This document shows positions 34,161-41,788 of a stretch of 64,000 bases of DNA, one piece after another. The notes beneath the pieces are model-generated. The model was not told the origin of the DNA. It searched no databases and saw only the letters and a list, made by a program, of their open reading frames with translations. How positions within the stretch are numbered: the first letter of the stretch is position 1; every line of letters begins with the position of its first letter. Location of the stretch: assembly GCF_004364325.1 (NCBI RefSeq), contig NZ_SOCP01000004.1, forward strand, positions 710,437 to 774,436, given 5' to 3'. This stretch comes from Actinophytocola oryzae. Its GTDB lineage: Bacteria > Actinomycetota > Actinomycetes > Mycobacteriales > Pseudonocardiaceae. The translations under genes were made by a program, and so were the position numbers.

Positions 34161-35081
34161 TCATGACACAACATCTGCCGAGAGCAATGTCATGTGGGCG
34201 GCGTACTGCGTTGTCATGAAGGCACGATAGGGCCGCCGTTCGGCGCAACGGCCGCCCCTTCCGGCGGCGGACAGCAGCAGTACGGCCACCGCGCAGGCGC
34301 CGGAGCACACCACCACACCGACCGGTAGCAGCCGGGGAACGACGACCACGGCCGTCGTGAGGAACGCCAGCCCGAGCGACACCGCGAGCGCGGCCATGAG
34401 CGCCTTCGCCCGGCGCACGCCGAGGACGACAGGTGCCGTCCGCCTGCCGGCAACCCGGTCGCCCCGGACGTCGGACAGGTCCTTGGTCGCGCCGACGAGC
34501 CCCATCCACAGCGACATCGCGACCGAGGTGACGACGAGCGTGGTGTTCCACCCGCCACCCACGGCGGACCAACCGGCCAGGTAGGTGAGCAGGCCGAGGG
34601 AGACCACCCCGGCGAGGAAGCCGGGCATGCTGTTCTTCAGCGGCCACGGGCCCATCGAGTACGACCACCCGACGAGGAGCACCAGCAGCACCAGTAACGC
34701 CGACCGCGACGACACCAGCACACCGCAGGTGACCGCGACGACCGCGAGCACGTAGCACATCCGCGTCGCGGCGGCGACCGGGAGCGCGCCGCGTGCGATG
34801 GGCCGCGTCGAGCCGTTCTCCCGGTCCTCGACGACGTCGGCGATCCCGTTGACGAGGTACACGCACCAGGTGGCCGCGAGCCAGCTCGCGGCGGCGAGGA
34901 GCACCGACTGGTCGACGAGGTGGGTCGTCGCCGTACCGCCGCCCAGCACGACCCCTGCCACGAAGCGGAGCTGGAAGATGACCTGGACGACGGGCCGGGC
35001 CTCCTGCCAGCTCGCGCGGACCACTCCGGTCATGCCACTGATTCCGAAGGGAAATAGAATTTTCTGTTGAGTGGTAACCAT
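34161..35081 (-). CDS. UbiA-family membrane prenyltransferase
   Basis: This 306-residue membrane protein has about eight to nine helices and both Asp-rich motifs of the family: NGIADVVEDRENGSTRP in the first half and ATKDLSDVRGDRVAGRRT in the second. It would transfer an isoprenoid from a diphosphate donor to an aromatic or other lipid acceptor, or act as a UbiA-type terpene cyclase. Acceptor and donor are not deducible. Together with the adjacent FAD monooxygenase and methyltransferase it suggests a prenylated, hydroxylated and methylated product, or a modified quinone. It diverges from the SARP gene. Confidence 0.85.
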   Translation of the reverse strand: MVTTQQKILFPFGISGMTGVVRASWQEARPVVQVIFQLRFVAGVVLGGGTATTHLVDQSVLLAAASWLAATWCVYLVNGIADVVEDRENGSTRPIARGALPVAAATRMCYVLAVVAVTCGVLVSSRSALLVLLVLLVGWSYSMGPWPLKNSMPGFLAGVVSLGLLTYLAGWSAVGGGWNTTLVVTSVAMSLWMGLVGATKDLSDVRGDRVAGRRTAPVVLGVRRAKALMAALAVSLGLAFLTTAVVVVPRLLPVGVVVCSGACAVAVLLLSAAGRGGRCAERRPYRAFMTTQYAAHMTLLSADVVS

Positions 35082-35139
35082 GGTTGATTTCTATCCTCCC
35101 TTCGGTATTGCACGACAGTGCGGAGTGGTAGCGCTTTCA

Positions 35140-35192
35140 CTCCCACCTTAGCCGAGACCACTACGACTTTGGTGACAGTGGCCTCCCACCTT
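35140..35192. promoter_or_regulatory. Direct repeats CTCCCACCTT in the UbiA/SARP divergent region
   Basis: CTCCCACCTT occurs at 35140-35149 and again at 35183-35192, a 43-bp period or about four helical turns. GACAGTG also occurs twice (about 35114 and 35174), 60 bp apart. The 230-bp interval between the UbiA and SARP genes has no gene and contains both promoters. These repeats are unlike the GGTTAAC boxes, so another regulator is implied. Confidence 0.3.
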
Positions 35193-35311
35193 GCGTTCAA
35201 GCTCGCCCGCAGAGGTGGCAGTCGCCTTGTCGACGGTTCCGTGACGCTTCTAACGTCGGCTGTGAAATCGAGGAACCGAGATCGACCGTTCGTAGATGGG
35301 TGGGGCACGTG

Positions 35312-36091
35312 ATGATGCGAGTGCGTTTCTTCGGGGATTTCGCGATGCACGCCTGCGACCGGCCGGTCGACACGCTGCGGGGCAGGACGTCGAGTCTGTT
35401 CCAGTTCCTGCTGCTCAACCGGGGACAGACCGTGCGCAGGGAACGACTGCACGAGGTGCTGTGGCCCGGCAGGGAGTGGTCGTCGACCGACAGCTCGCTG
35501 AAGGTGGCCGTGCACGCCCTGCGCCGCGCGCTCAGGACCACGGCGGACGACGGCGCCGAGCTGCCCGTCGAGATCGCCGGTCAGGACCACGGCTACGCGC
35601 TGCACGCCGACGACCTGTGGGTCGACGTCGACGAGTTCGAGACGTGCATGTCCGAAGGGCAGGTCGCCGAGAGCGCGGGCGACGACGACGCCGCGTCGCG
35701 TGCCTACCACCGGGCCGTCGACCTCTACCGGGGCGACCTGCTCGGTGCGGACCTCGCCGACTGGATCGTCCCGCAGCGCGAGTACAACCGCGCCCTCGTC
35801 CTCTACGCACTGGGCTGGCTGCGTGCCGACGCGCTCCGCAGGGGCCGCCACGCCGAGGTCATCACCCTGTGCCGCCGCGTGATCGGGATCGACCCGTACC
35901 ACGAGGAGATGTACCAGACCCTGATGCTCGTGCACGGCCGCCGCGGCGAGCTGGGACAGGTGCGCAACTGGCACCGCCTGTGCGTCAGCAAGCTGCGTGA
36001 CGACCTCGACGTGGCGCCGACCGCCACCACCCGCCGCATCTACCACCGCGCCGTCCGCGGTGAGCTGCGCGAGCCGGTCCTCACGGGCTGA
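35312..36091 (+). CDS. SARP-family transcriptional activator
   Basis: This 259-residue protein has an N-terminal OmpR-like winged helix (MMRVRFFGDFAMH, LLLNRGQTVRRERLHEVLW, LKVAVHALRRALR) and a bacterial transcriptional activation domain of TPR-like helices (VDVDEFE, YRGDLLGADLADWI, ALGWLRADALRRG). SARPs are pathway-specific activators that bind direct heptamer repeats spaced at 11 bp and recruit RNA polymerase. Boxes of that layout are found at 28.8, 32.4 and 39.5 kb. I chose the ATG with an upstream GGTGGGG; GTG starts three to twelve bases earlier are possible. Confidence 0.92.
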   Translation: MMRVRFFGDFAMHACDRPVDTLRGRTSSLFQFLLLNRGQTVRRERLHEVLWPGREWSSTDSSLKVAVHALRRALRTTADDGAELPVEIAGQDHGYALHADDLWVDVDEFETCMSEGQVAESAGDDDAASRAYHRAVDLYRGDLLGADLADWIVPQREYNRALVLYALGWLRADALRRGRHAEVITLCRRVIGIDPYHEEMYQTLMLVHGRRGELGQVRNWHRLCVSKLRDDLDVAPTATTRRIYHRAVRGELREPVLTG

Positions 36092-36121
36092 CCGGCACCA
36101 CCGACTTCCCGGGGAGACACG

Positions 36122-36172
36122 ATGACCGTGTCAGAGCCTTCCTCACCGGCCGTGCCGGTCCAGGTCCGGTGA
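36122..36172 (+). CDS. 16-codon upstream ORF with strong ribosome site
   Basis: A 16-residue frame (MTVSEPSSPAVPVQVR) starts four bases after GGGGAG and stops 6 nt before the monooxygenase ATG. The monooxygenase start has no clear Shine-Dalgarno sequence of its own. The short frame could therefore act as a leader that delivers ribosomes by coupling, or mark a decayed N-terminus. It has no family resemblance. Confidence 0.4.
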   Translation: MTVSEPSSPAVPVQVR

Positions 36173-36178
36173 TCGGCC

Positions 36179-37582
36179 ATGAGTCCCGTCGTCGTGGTCG
36201 GCGGCAGCGTCGCCGGCCTGGCCACCGCGTTGGCACTGGCCCGAGCCGGGCGCGCGGTGCTGGTGCTCGACCGGGCCGCCGCGCCGCCGGAGGGCGTCGC
36301 GGACGAGGTCGCGCCGGAGTGGAACCGGCCGTCCGTGCCCCACGCCCAGCAGGCCCACACCCTCACGTCGCTGGGGGTGGCGGTCCTTCGCGACCACGCC
36401 CCCGACGTGCTGGCCGACGCCGTCGCGAGCGGTGCCGAGCTGCTGGACCTGGTCACGGCCCTGCCGCCCGGCCTCGGTGGTCGGGTGGCGGGTGACGACG
36501 AGCTGGTGGCGCTCGCCTGCCGCCGCACGGTCCTCGAGCTGGTGCTCGTGAACCTGGTCCGCGCAACGGCCGGGGTGGAGGTCCGCCACGGGGTCCGGGT
36601 GTCCGGCCTGCTGACCGCGGGCCGGGGCACCCGCGTGGCCGGGGTGGTCACCGACACCGGTGAGCGGGTGGCGGCGGAGATCGTCGTCGACGCGACCGGC
36701 CGCCGCGCGCGGGCCCGTTCGTGGCTCGCCGCGCTCGGCCACCGGCTGCCCCCGGACAGCACGGGCCGCACCGGCGTCCGGGTCCACTCGCGCTTCTACC
36801 GGCGGCGGACGCGGCCAGGCCCACTCAACCGGGGCAACGCCGCGGGAGTCGTCGCCGACCACTACGCGGGCGTACTGCACCCCGCCGACGGTGACCTGTT
36901 CTCCGTCGCCCTCGGTACCCATCCCAGCGACCACGCCCTCGCCGCGCTGCGGCAGCCGCGTGCGTTCCAGGCCGTCGCCTCGGCGACCCCGTACGTCGAG
37001 GAGTGGCTCGCGGACGCCGTGCCCTACGGCGATGTCCACGTGACGACCTGCCCGCCGAACGTGTTCGGCGCGCTGGCCGGTGCGTGGCCGCAACCGCTGG
37101 CCGGGCTGTTCCCGGTCGGCGACGCCGCCTGCGTCACCGACCCGCTGTTCGGCCGGGGCATGTCGCTGGCCATCGCCCACGCGTTCCGGCTCGCCGAGGT
37201 GCTCGACGCGGGCCCGGAGGTCGGCGAGGCCCAGAGCAAGGAGGCCGTCCGCGCCGCCCTCGACCTGTTCACGCCCTGGTACCAGCAGGCCTACGCCGAC
37301 TCGGAGGAGCGGGCCGACCGGTGGCGCAGGGCGGTCACGGGCGAACCACCGCCACCCGAGGGCCCTCGCCTCGGCGTGCGGGCCGTCGGCAGGGCCGCGC
37401 CGCACGACGCCGAGGTCTGGCGCGGGCTCACCCGCGTCCTCATGGGACTGTGCCCCGCCGGCGAGGTCTTCGCCGACGCCGGGTTCGCCGCCCGCGTGCG
37501 CCGGGTGCTCGCCGACACGCCGCGGGCCTCCGCCACGCCCACCCGCCACGACCTGCTCACGACCGTCAGTACGGAGTCCTGA
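36179..37582 (+). CDS. FAD-dependent monooxygenase / reductase, group A fold
   Basis: This 467-residue flavoprotein has an N-terminal VVVGGSVAGLATALALARAG FAD motif and the second FAD motif FPVGDAACVTDPLFGRGMSLA. This combination occurs in PHBH-like hydroxylases, flavin halogenases and geranylgeranyl reductases. No halogenase WxWxIP motif is visible, so hydroxylation or reduction is more likely. It lies between the SARP and methyltransferase genes and runs directly into the latter. Confidence 0.8.
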   Translation: MSPVVVVGGSVAGLATALALARAGRAVLVLDRAAAPPEGVADEVAPEWNRPSVPHAQQAHTLTSLGVAVLRDHAPDVLADAVASGAELLDLVTALPPGLGGRVAGDDELVALACRRTVLELVLVNLVRATAGVEVRHGVRVSGLLTAGRGTRVAGVVTDTGERVAAEIVVDATGRRARARSWLAALGHRLPPDSTGRTGVRVHSRFYRRRTRPGPLNRGNAAGVVADHYAGVLHPADGDLFSVALGTHPSDHALAALRQPRAFQAVASATPYVEEWLADAVPYGDVHVTTCPPNVFGALAGAWPQPLAGLFPVGDAACVTDPLFGRGMSLAIAHAFRLAEVLDAGPEVGEAQSKEAVRAALDLFTPWYQQAYADSEERADRWRRAVTGEPPPPEGPRLGVRAVGRAAPHDAEVWRGLTRVLMGLCPAGEVFADAGFAARVRRVLADTPRASATPTRHDLLTTVSTES

Positions 37583-37583
37583 C

Positions 37584-38381
37584 ATGCCCGTCCTCGGCTT
37601 CACCCGAGCCACGACCGCCGACGCGCACTTCGCCGCCTGCCGCGCGACCTACCTCGACCTCCTTGGCCGGGTCGGTATCCGCCCGGGAGACTCCGTGCTC
37701 GACGCGGGCTGCGGCACCGGTTCGTTCCTGCCCGCGCTGACCGGGCTGGTCGGCCCGGACGGCCGCGTCACGGGACTCGACCTCGTGCGGGAGAACGTCG
37801 AGCAGGCCGCGCACCGCACCGCCGCCCTGCCGTGCCCGGTCGACGTGGACCGGGGCAGTGTCCTCTCCCTGCCCTACCCCGACGGGTCGTTCGACGTGGC
37901 GTGGTGCGCGAACCTGACCCAGTGCCTCGGCGACGGCGAGCTGCGGACGGCGCTGGCCGAGCTGCGCAGGGTCGTCCGCACGGGCGGGCTGGTCGCGGTG
38001 AAGGACCTGGACGCCACCCTCGTGACCGTCCGGCCCGGCGACCCGTTCCTGCTCACCGACTTCTTCCGTGCCGCCGGCGCGACGCCCGGCTACGCGGCAC
38101 GCCTCCTGCGCACCCGCGACCTGTACCGGTGGCTGCGGGAGGCCGGACTCGCGGACGTCGTCCAGTCGACCGTCCTGTCCGAACACGTCGCCCCGCTGTC
38201 GGCCGAGGAGCTGGCGTACTACGGGCCTTCCTTCGCGAGTGCCGCGACGCGGGCGCCCGCACTGGGCGTGCCGGGGGCGTGGGAGCCGCTGCTGGACCCG
38301 GCCGACCACCGCAACCCGTTGCGGAGCCAGGACACCTACGTGAGCGAGGGCAACGTCCTGGCCGTTGGGCGGGTCGGCTGA
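37584..38381 (+). CDS. SAM-dependent methyltransferase (class I)
   Basis: This 265-residue protein has motif I VLDAGCGTGSFLPAL, an acidic post-I residue in VTGLDLV, and VAWCANLTQCLG leading to LAELRRVVRTGGLVAVKD (motifs II/III), as in UbiE/Methyltransf_11 enzymes. The ATG begins one base after the monooxygenase stop, so the genes are coupled. It probably O- or C-methylates an intermediate of the SARP-controlled pathway. It converges on the ketosynthase-like gene with 4 nt between stops. Confidence 0.85.
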   Translation: MPVLGFTRATTADAHFAACRATYLDLLGRVGIRPGDSVLDAGCGTGSFLPALTGLVGPDGRVTGLDLVRENVEQAAHRTAALPCPVDVDRGSVLSLPYPDGSFDVAWCANLTQCLGDGELRTALAELRRVVRTGGLVAVKDLDATLVTVRPGDPFLLTDFFRAAGATPGYAARLLRTRDLYRWLREAGLADVVQSTVLSEHVAPLSAEELAYYGPSFASAATRAPALGVPGAWEPLLDPADHRNPLRSQDTYVSEGNVLAVGRVG

Positions 38382-38385
38382 CCGA

Positions 38386-39414
38386 TCACGCGACGGTGAC
38401 CACCGCGCAGGACCAGGAGAAGCCGCCGCCGCTCAGGAGCACGAGTGCCACCTCGCCCCGGTCGAGGAGCCGGTTGTCGTGCAGGTGGGCGAGGTTGGCG
38501 GCGGTGTCACCCGCGCCGAGGTGGCCGCTGTGCTCGCGTGGCGAGATCAGCTTCCCCGGCACCCAGCCGTCGAGCACGGGCACGTACGAGGCGTCCAGCG
38601 AGCTGTCGGCGAGGCGGGGCAGTGCGATGTAACGGATTCTGGGGTCGGTCGGCGCGATCCCGGTGCCGGACAGCGCGTCCGTGACCACGCGCCGGATCCG
38701 GTCCGCGCTCACGGCGTTGAACCGGTCGATGCCCTTCTCGGCGAGGAACGCCTTCTTGGCACGGCGGGCGTCGACCCGGTCGGAGTGCCAGCGGGGTGCG
38801 GGGCTGAACTCGTCCCGCCCCCGGTACATGGTCTCGAACTCGGGCGCACTCGCCTGTGCGAGCCCGAGGAGCACCAGGTCACCCGCGTGCGCGGGACCGC
38901 GCCGCAGGACCACGGCCGTGCCGCCGTCCCCGTACGCGACCGAGTAGTCACTCGTCCAGCGGTCGAAACCGGGTGGCGCGAAGCGGTCACCGGTCGTGAC
39001 CAGCGCCGTGTCCAGGCCGGGGTCGGCGAGGAGGTGGGTGGCGGCGACGGCGAGCGCGCCGGCACCGCCGTTGCACAGCTGGTACAGCCCGACCGGCAGG
39101 GCAGCGCCGACCCCGGCCCGGTCGGCGACGTAGTGCGCCGGTGACCACAGGTCGTGGCCCTGGTGGTAGATCCAGGCGTGCACGAGCAGCCCGACGCGCT
39201 CACGCGGGACGCCTGCGCGGGTCAGCGCGGCCTCGGCGGCACGTGCGGCCAGCTCCGGCGCGGGCACGTCACCGGCGGGCACGGCGGTCAGGGCGAGGTC
39301 CGCCGCGCGTTCGGGTTTGACCTTCCCTTCGGCGATCGCGTCCGCGACGGTCTCCCGTCCCGGCGGGAGCCAGGTCGTCGCAGCGGCGATCACCAGACCG
39401 TCTCCGAGTAGCAC
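38386..39414 (-). CDS. Ketosynthase-III-like (FabH-fold) enzyme with atypical triad
   Basis: This 342-residue thiolase-fold protein keeps the nucleophile cysteine at residue 114 (LYQLCNGGAGALA) and GDGGTAVVL. The FabH histidine region (usually PHQAN) reads IALPRLADS, and the Asn region (usually GNTSAAS) reads HLGAGDTAAN. It therefore lacks a canonical Cys-His-Asn triad. Related stand-alone enzymes in secondary metabolism (CerJ, DpsC types) act as acyltransferases or starter-unit enzymes with altered triads. The GTG start has GGAG five bases upstream. It diverges from the hydrolase gene across a region with two SARP-like boxes. Confidence 0.75.
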   Translation of the reverse strand: MLLGDGLVIAAATTWLPPGRETVADAIAEGKVKPERAADLALTAVPAGDVPAPELAARAAEAALTRAGVPRERVGLLVHAWIYHQGHDLWSPAHYVADRAGVGAALPVGLYQLCNGGAGALAVAATHLLADPGLDTALVTTGDRFAPPGFDRWTSDYSVAYGDGGTAVVLRRGPAHAGDLVLLGLAQASAPEFETMYRGRDEFSPAPRWHSDRVDARRAKKAFLAEKGIDRFNAVSADRIRRVVTDALSGTGIAPTDPRIRYIALPRLADSSLDASYVPVLDGWVPGKLISPREHSGHLGAGDTAANLAHLHDNRLLDRGEVALVLLSGGGFSWSCAVVTVA

Positions 39415-39464
39415 GACGTCTCCGTTCCTCGGGTCCCGTGGACCACGCGAGCATCCGGCACCCC

Positions 39465-39482
39465 GGTTAACCACCGGTTGGC
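39465..39482. promoter_or_regulatory. Putative SARP box D: GGTTAAC-4-GGTTGGC
   Basis: A direct heptamer pair with 11-bp period lies 51 bp before the ketosynthase-III-like start, in the 128-bp divergent region. It overlaps box E by two bases. Confidence 0.5.
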
Positions 39483-39498
39483 TAACCGTCCGCTAACC
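39481..39498. promoter_or_regulatory. Putative SARP box E: GCTAACC-4-GCTAACC
   Basis: Two identical heptamers GCTAACC (GGTTAGC on the other strand) separated by four bases form the cleanest 11-bp-period pair in the window. It lies 44 bp before the hydrolase start and in opposite orientation to box D, as expected for one activator serving divergent genes. Confidence 0.55.
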
Positions 39499-39542
39499 GC
39501 GCACCGCCATGCTTTCCGCAACCGTCGAGAGAGGACGCGATC

Positions 39543-40703
39543 GTGACTTCGGTGACCGTGCACGGTGTCGCCGCCCGTGGGTTCGGCCGGGTGGCCGACG
39601 TGTTCGCAGACCTGTTCGCGCACCGGGGGGAGAGCGGCGCGGCGGTCGCGCTGGTGCTGGACGGCCGGACGGTGGTCGACCTGTGGGCGGGTGTCGCGGA
39701 CACGCGGACCGGCAGGCCGTGGACCGCCGACACGACGACGTCGGTCTTCTCGTGCACCAAGGGACTGCTGACGATCTGCGCGTACCTCGCGGTGCAGCGC
39801 GGGGAGCTGGACCTGGACGCACCGGTCGCCCGCTACTGGCCCGAGTTCGGGCAGGAGGGCAAGGACGACGTCCCGGTCCGCTGGCTGTTCTCGCACCGCG
39901 TGGGCCTGCCGGTCGTCGACAGGGACCTGACGATGGCCGACGTGCTGGCGTGGTCGCCGGTGGTGCGTGCGCTGGCACGCCAGAAACCCCTGTGGGCACC
40001 GGGAACCGCGCACAGCTACCACACGATGAGCTTCGGCTGGCTCGTCGGCGAGGTCCTGCGCAGGGCCACCGGCCGCACCCCGGGCAGGCTGGTGGCCGGG
40101 GAGCTCGCGGAGCCGCTGGGCATGCGGACGTGGCTGGGACTGCCGGACCCGGAACGCGAGTCGGTCGCGTGGACGCTGGCCGCGCCGGAGGCCGAGCGCG
40201 CGATCCCGGTGCACCCGGTGAACGCGCGGGCCAGGACGATGTGCGGCGCGTTCCCGTTCCCCGCCGACGACGACGGCAACGTGGTGTTCAACGAACCCGC
40301 CGTGCGTGCGGCGGGTCTGCCCGGTGCCGGGCTCATCAGCACGGCACGCGACCTGGCCAGGGTGTACGCGGCGTGCGTGTCCGAGGTGGACGGCGGGAGG
40401 CTGCTGGCGCCGACGTCGGTGGCGGACGCGCTGGTGGTCCGGTCGGAGGGCCAGGAGGTGTACGGGCCGCCGTACGCGGGCCGCCGGTGGGGGACCGGTT
40501 TCCTGCTGAACTCGCCGCCGACCAGGCGGATGCTGACGGACGTGAGCTTCGGCCACGACGGCGCGGGTGGTCACCTCGCGTTCGCCGACCCCGCGCTGCG
40601 GGCCGGGTTCGGCTACGTGACGACGCGGATGCGGGGCCCGGCCGACGACCGGTCCAACCTGCTCACCGCGGCCGTACGGGACTGCCTGGCGATCGCTGCG
40701 TAA
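39543..40703 (+). CDS. Beta-lactamase-fold serine hydrolase (EstB / class C type)
   Basis: This 386-residue protein has the SxxK nucleophile motif in SVFSCTKGLL (about residue 75) and a Tyr-containing segment HSYHTMSFGWLVGE where family members have YxN/YxS. It has no signal peptide, so it is cytoplasmic. That argues against a resistance enzyme and for an esterase, transacylase or amide hydrolase, possibly for the cluster product. The GTG start follows GAGAGG. It is likely co-regulated with the divergent ketosynthase-like gene. Confidence 0.82.
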   Translation: MTSVTVHGVAARGFGRVADVFADLFAHRGESGAAVALVLDGRTVVDLWAGVADTRTGRPWTADTTTSVFSCTKGLLTICAYLAVQRGELDLDAPVARYWPEFGQEGKDDVPVRWLFSHRVGLPVVDRDLTMADVLAWSPVVRALARQKPLWAPGTAHSYHTMSFGWLVGEVLRRATGRTPGRLVAGELAEPLGMRTWLGLPDPERESVAWTLAAPEAERAIPVHPVNARARTMCGAFPFPADDDGNVVFNEPAVRAAGLPGAGLISTARDLARVYAACVSEVDGGRLLAPTSVADALVVRSEGQEVYGPPYAGRRWGTGFLLNSPPTRRMLTDVSFGHDGAGGHLAFADPALRAGFGYVTTRMRGPADDRSNLLTAAVRDCLAIAA

Positions 40704-40819
40704 CCACGCGTTGACCCCATCCCCTTATTTGGGTGGCGCAGGTCACATGGGCTTTGAAAACCGCGGTTACCCGAGTTGGGATCAGGGCCTCTACGCGGAG
40801 CCCGGGAGATGCGACCTTG

Positions 40820-41749
40820 ATGAAGATGCGCCAGATGAGCCGACTCGGCATCGCGACCGTGATCGGTGCGGCACTGGCGATGGTGGGCCTGCTCGTGACG
40901 ACCGCGGCCCTCTCCTGGCACGTCGACGACGTGGCCGCGACCCCGACCACCCGCCCCACCACCCGGACGACGACCACGACCACGAGCGCGCCACCCACCA
41001 CGACGACGACCACCACCACCGCCGTGCCGACCACGACGACCACCGCGAAGGCGCCACCCGCCGCGGCCGTCACCCCGGCGGCGGCGAACTGCGCCAAACC
41101 GGCGTTCTCGACGTCCGAGGCAGACGACGGCTGGAGCGACGGCGACTACTACGTGCAGAACAACATGTGGAACGCGTCCGACTACAAGGTGTCGCAGAAG
41201 CTCGCGGCGTGCTCGGCCGCGAACTGGTCGGTGACGACGACCGCGGACGACGACAACGGTGACGGCGCCGTGAAGACCTACCCGAACGTCCACAAGGACT
41301 ACCACGACTGGGACACGGGCAAGGAGCCGCCGCTCAGCCAGTACTCCCGGCTGACCTCGACGTTCGCGGCCACGAGCCCGCACACGGGCATCTACAACGT
41401 CGCGTACGACATCTGGCTCAACGGCGTGCCGGGCAACCGCGAGGTCATGATCTGGACGGACAACTTCCACCAGAGCCCGGCGGGGGACCGGGTGGCCGGC
41501 GGCCTGTCGTTCAGCGGGACGACGTGGGACCTGTACGCCACGGACGACAACGAGTACCTGGCGTTCGTCCCCTCCCACACGCTGACCAGGGGGACGCTGG
41601 ACCTCAGGGCGTTCCTGGACTACCTGGTCAAGAACGGCCACGTGCAGTCGAACTCGACACTGGGCCAGATCTGCTTCGGCGCCGAGGTCGTGTCCACGGG
41701 CGGCAAGCCCGCCACGTTCCAGTTCACGGACTTCTCGGTCACCGACTAG
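40820..41749 (+). CDS. Secreted glycoside hydrolase family 12 endoglucanase-like protein
   Basis: This 309-residue exported protein has a Sec signal (LGIATVIGAALAMVGLLVTT), a Thr-rich linker of about 35 residues and a GH12 beta-jelly-roll domain. The likely nucleophile Glu is in NREVMIWTDN and the acid/base Glu in ICFGAEVVST. GH12 enzymes cleave beta-1,4-glucans or xyloglucan. The start is an ATG with GGGAG upstream; upstream in-frame codons would put about 30 extra residues before the signal peptide. It appears unrelated to the flanking pathway. Confidence 0.87.
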   Translation: MKMRQMSRLGIATVIGAALAMVGLLVTTAALSWHVDDVAATPTTRPTTRTTTTTTSAPPTTTTTTTTAVPTTTTTAKAPPAAAVTPAAANCAKPAFSTSEADDGWSDGDYYVQNNMWNASDYKVSQKLAACSAANWSVTTTADDDNGDGAVKTYPNVHKDYHDWDTGKEPPLSQYSRLTSTFAATSPHTGIYNVAYDIWLNGVPGNREVMIWTDNFHQSPAGDRVAGGLSFSGTTWDLYATDDNEYLAFVPSHTLTRGTLDLRAFLDYLVKNGHVQSNSTLGQICFGAEVVSTGGKPATFQFTDFSVTD

Positions 41750-41751
41750 CA

Positions 41752-41781
41752 GCGGGTGGCCCGCGATCGCGGGCCACCCGC
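41752..41781. terminator. Perfect 30-bp palindrome, bidirectional terminator
   Basis: The 15-base arm GCGGGTGGCCCGCGA is followed directly by its exact complement between two convergent genes (GH12 and the amino-acid oxidase). Its position two bases after one stop and seven before the other suits a shared terminator, although there is no T-run. Confidence 0.7.
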
Positions 41782-41788
41782 GTCGGGC

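Noticed and set aside
36179..37582. Flavin-dependent halogenase
   Set aside because: It has FAD motifs compatible with the superfamily, but the WxWxIP halogenase motif is not visible.
39543..40703. Beta-lactam resistance gene
   Set aside because: It has no export signal and resembles EstB-type esterases; a cytoplasmic enzyme would not protect the cell wall.
40700..40717. Sixth SARP box (GTAACCA-4-TTGACCC)
   Set aside because: The 11-bp period is present but the heptamers match the consensus poorly and the site overlaps the hydrolase stop codon; mentioned only as a weak possibility.
40711..41262. Asp/His/Arg-rich 183-codon plus-strand frame
   Set aside because: It is a shifted reading of the Thr-rich linker of the GH12 gene and has no independent support.
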